A DNA stretch of 7,676 nucleotides, taken from positions 1 through 7,676 of the forward strand of contig CALJNY010000169.1 of assembly GCA_937981515.1 (NCBI GenBank), in the 5' to 3' direction. Positions 6,271 through 7,676 of this stretch are shown piece by piece. The translations under genes and the position numbers were made by a program. The first letter of the stretch is position 1; each line of letters begins with the position of its first letter. This DNA is from an uncultured Collinsella sp. (GTDB taxonomy: Bacteria; Actinomycetota; Coriobacteriia; Coriobacteriales; Coriobacteriaceae). Below the pieces are notes generated by a model. The model searched no databases, was not told the origin of the DNA, and saw nothing but the letters and a program-made list of their open reading frames with translations.

Positions 6271-7676
6271 TCACCACGGCCGCTGGCATCGCATCGCAAA
6301 GCCCTTCGCGGTCGGCTTGATGGTGATATCACCGTGTTCGATGGTGCAAGCGAATGCACCACCCGCTTCCTTAACGGCATCGATGCAGGCATTCGACGGA
6401 TGGCCGTAACGATTCCCCTCGCCGGCGCTCGCGATAGAGAGCTCGGGCTTAAGCGTTTCCAGCAGGTCTAGGTCGACAGAAACCTTTGAGCCGTGATGTC
6501 CCAGCTTGAGCACATCGATATCCCCCACCTCCTGTACAAACTCGCGTTCCTGATCGAGCTCGGCATCGCCGGTGAGGAGCACGCGCAGGCTCTTGCCTTC
6601 CTGAGCATAGGAGAGCAGCAAGACAAGCGAGTCTTCATTGCCCTCGCCATCCACCGTGTCAAACGGCCACATCACACGAGCCCGAAATGCGCCGATATCG
6701 ATCGCACCCCCGCGAGCCACCTGCCGGTACGTTACGCCCGGGCGATTTAGGACCTCAGCGGGCGCATCCTCCAGCGCATTAGCCGCGACCGCAATGGTTC
6801 CAACTGAAAACTGATCAAGCACATCGGGAAGGCCACCCCAATGGTCTTCGTCCCAATGCGTCACGAAGACGGCGTCGATATGGTGAACGTTATTGCGAAC
6901 CAACGCTGACACCACGCGCTCGTCGAGCCCGCAGTCGACGAGCACCACGGTGCTACCCTGACGAACCAGAATCGCATCGGCCTGCCCCACATCGAGCACC
7001 GTTACCGAAGGCGGCGCACATCGATCCCAATAGACATACGGAATACCCGCTGCAACTACCAAACACAGCAGCCCCGCCGCCATGGGGCGTGCGCGGGGAC
7101 GTGGCCACCAGACCAAGAGGACCGCCAGCGCGAACGGCACCACGTATACCCAGACCGTATCGGGCGGCACGCTCACGGACGCGCCCGGAACAGCAGCAAA
7201 AAGCTGCTCGAAGAACAGCGCGCAACGAGCGACAATCATGGGTACCACGAGCGCCACGCGACTCAACAGCGGCACAAGCGAGCAGGGCACCAGCACGACC
7301 GACGATGCGAGCAGCACGCTTATCACCGGACCGATCACGGCGTTTGCGAGCGGGGCAATGAGCGAAAACGTCCCAAATGTAGGAATGGTAACGGGAAGAG
7401 TCGCCAGCTGCGAGCACAGTGTGACGGACAAAATACTGGCAACCCCCGAGGGCACGCCCAGCTCAACCAAGGCGTAGGTGGCGTAGGGGCAAAAACAAAG
7501 GATGGCAAATACGCTGACGCACGAAAGCTGAAAACCCATCTCAAACAATACCGTCGGACGCAGCAACACAAAGATTGCCATGGTCACAAACAGAGCCGAG
7601 AGGCCATGCCGACGACGTCCGGCGCCGTTGGCGACAAGCGTCGCCGCCACCATACAGCACGCGCGCACGGCCTTAG
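6271..7676 (-). CDS. comEC: ComEC/Rec2 family DNA-uptake channel protein, C-terminal 468 residues, cut by window edge
   Basis: Polytopic membrane protein that carries single-stranded DNA into the cytoplasm during natural transformation. The frame runs off the right edge, so the N-terminal OB-like domain and the first membrane helices are missing. Positions below count from the GTG codon at 7668, which is not the real start. The Competence domain is shown by LRPTVLFEMGFQLSCVSVFAIL (its RPTVLFEMGFQLS core at 37-49) and several hydrophobic segments up to about 212. A metallo-beta-lactamase-fold domain follows: DVGQADA (226-232), the metal-binding HWDEDH (271-276), LLTGDAE (364-370), LGHHGS (389-394) and YGHPS (421-425). 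All of these ComEC motifs are intact, so a metal-dependent nuclease role is plausible. DVGQADA has Ala where DVGQGDA is usual. The TGA at 6271-6273 ends the gene 75 bases before holA; no terminator is seen in the gap. Confidence 0.94.
   Translation of the reverse strand, partial: KAVRACCMVAATLVANGAGRRRHGLSALFVTMAIFVLLRPTVLFEMGFQLSCVSVFAILCFCPYATYALVELGVPSGVASILSVTLCSQLATLPVTIPTFGTFSLIAPLANAVIGPVISVLLASSVVLVPCSLVPLLSRVALVVPMIVARCALFFEQLFAAVPGASVSVPPDTVWVYVVPFALAVLLVWWPRPRARPMAAGLLCLVVAAGIPYVYWDRCAPPSVTVLDVGQADAILVRQGSTVVLVDCGLDERVVSALVRNNVHHIDAVFVTHWDEDHWGGLPDVLDQFSVGTIAVAANALEDAPAEVLNRPGVTYRQVARGGAIDIGAFRARVMWPFDTVDGEGNEDSLVLLLSYAQEGKSLRVLLTGDAELDQEREFVQEVGDIDVLKLGHHGSKVSVDLDLLETLKPELSIASAGEGNRYGHPSNACIDAVKEAGGAFACTIEHGDITIKPTAKGFAMRCQRPW

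Noticed and set aside
1..7676. CRISPR array, insertion sequence, tRNA or rRNA, or defence genes
   Set aside because: There is no regularly spaced repeat, no transposase or terminal inverted repeats and no RNA gene. The seven recognised genes fill nearly all of the window.

Overview
The window reads as ordinary housekeeping chromosome from a GC-rich actinobacterium. The gene order and protein sequences look most like the Coriobacteriia, probably Collinsella or a close relative. This assignment comes from protein character, GTG starts and synteny, not from a database search. All seven genes lie on the minus strand, so transcription runs from high to low coordinates. There is no gene-free stretch longer than about 135 bases. 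I see no mobile element, CRISPR array, tRNA or rRNA.

In transcription order: the C-terminal part of comEC (DNA-uptake channel with a metallo-beta-lactamase-fold domain, cut by the right edge); holA (DNA polymerase III delta, clamp-loader subunit) with its own probable promoter; rpsT (ribosomal protein S20), with an extended -10 promoter, a structured leader and a strong intrinsic terminator; lepA (EF4 translational GTPase), apparently leaderless; a dusB-type tRNA-dihydrouridine synthase; hemW (radical SAM haem chaperone); and dnaJ (Hsp40 co-chaperone), cut by the left edge after the first two zinc-binding repeats.

lepA, dus and hemW are packed with 4- and 2-base gaps and look like one operon. 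It begins just past the rpsT terminator and may read into dnaJ, which also has a candidate promoter in its 58-base upstream gap. The shared theme is translation and protein quality: S20 and EF4 act on the ribosome, Dus modifies tRNA, and DnaJ handles folding. HolA and ComEC belong to replication and DNA uptake.

I did not find a new biological system. The points worth a second look are regulatory: a promoter that places the lepA start codon at or next to the transcript start; an 11-base element shared by the lepA and dnaJ promoters in the same register to the -10 box; and the rpsT leader, which carries a hairpin with a U-run and a duplicated Shine-Dalgarno unit. The gene order, compared with the Firmicutes rpsT-lepA-hemW-hrcA-grpE-dnaK-dnaJ order, is also notable.
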